From Artocarpus heterophyllus (taxonomy: Eukaryota > Streptophyta > Magnoliopsida > Rosales > Moraceae), in the NCBI GenBank assembly GCA_025403435.1, contig CM046343.1, forward strand, positions 28,069,742 to 28,133,741: a stretch of 64,000 bases of DNA. The letters run 5' to 3'. Position numbers and translations under genes: made by a program. Each line of letters begins with the position of its first letter. The stretch's first letter is position 1. Of the stretch, positions 63,936-64,000 are shown in pieces. The notes beneath the pieces are model-generated. The model did no database searches. It was given only the letters and a program-made list of their open reading frames with translations, and had not been told where the DNA came from.

Positions 63936-64000
63936 AATATATACCAAAACCTAGCCGCCCTCCCTTCCGACCAACCAACCAACCCCAATATTTCTCTTTT
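63936..64000 (+). promoter_or_regulatory. Possible core promoter and leader of a gene beyond the window
   Basis: TTAATATATACC is followed by AAAACCTAGCCGCCCTCC and a CCAACCAACC pyrimidine-rich run up to the window end. That is the usual look of a TATA box and plant 5' leader. No coding sequence is reached, so this is only a hint. Confidence 0.25.

Overview
This is nuclear DNA from a flowering plant, most likely a dicot. It is AT-rich, its genes have GT-AG introns, and the sparse genes sit in long tracts of transposable-element debris with one old chloroplast insertion. I cannot name the species. I can support four protein-coding genes, all on the + strand and functionally unrelated. (1) 3468-5974 is a three-exon KUA1/MYBH-type 1R-MYB transcription factor with an N-terminal zinc knuckle. 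(2) 13653-15988 is a two-exon membrane-anchored protein of the plant O-fucosyltransferase-like family. (3) 36912-42810 is a 14-exon peroxisomal acyl-CoA oxidase of the ACX1 type, from fatty-acid beta-oxidation and jasmonate synthesis. (4) 51114-51926 is an intronless AP2/ERF factor of the DREB A-4 (TINY-like) type.

Between the genes lie several mobile-element relics. A 2.16-kb solo LTR (8305-10462) has perfect 5-bp target duplications. A second copy of the same LTR family (23253-30073) is split by a different 4.57-kb LTR-like element (23705-28270), and both insertions keep perfect 5-bp duplications. All three appear to face the minus strand. A roughly 2-kb higher-order tandem array lies at 10551-12530. 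There is also a gutted Ty1/copia remnant with short LTR and primer-binding site (43267-43960), a copia-type LTR fragment (31040-31520), a 481-bp fold-back element (21433-21913) and several Tourist-like MITEs. One small MITE family, marked by the core TAAAGCTCTCATATG, has one well-preserved copy (53762-53939) and about 15 decayed relatives across the window, including one inside the gene 2 intron. At 58950-60515 there is a decayed minus-strand piece of the plastid gene ycf2, that is, nuclear plastid DNA.

The most interesting observation is the 3' end of the ACX gene. Every exon joins in frame and the product matches ACX1 along its length, but the peroxisomal signal Ala-Arg-Leu that ends Arabidopsis ACX1 reads here as Ala-stop(TGA)-Leu-stop. 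Either one substitution removed the targeting signal, or UGA readthrough makes a minor peroxisomal form, or the base is an assembly or allelic error. Start-stop upstream ORFs (ATGTGA and ATGTAA) in the likely leaders of the MYB and ACX genes are a second, weaker regulatory lead.
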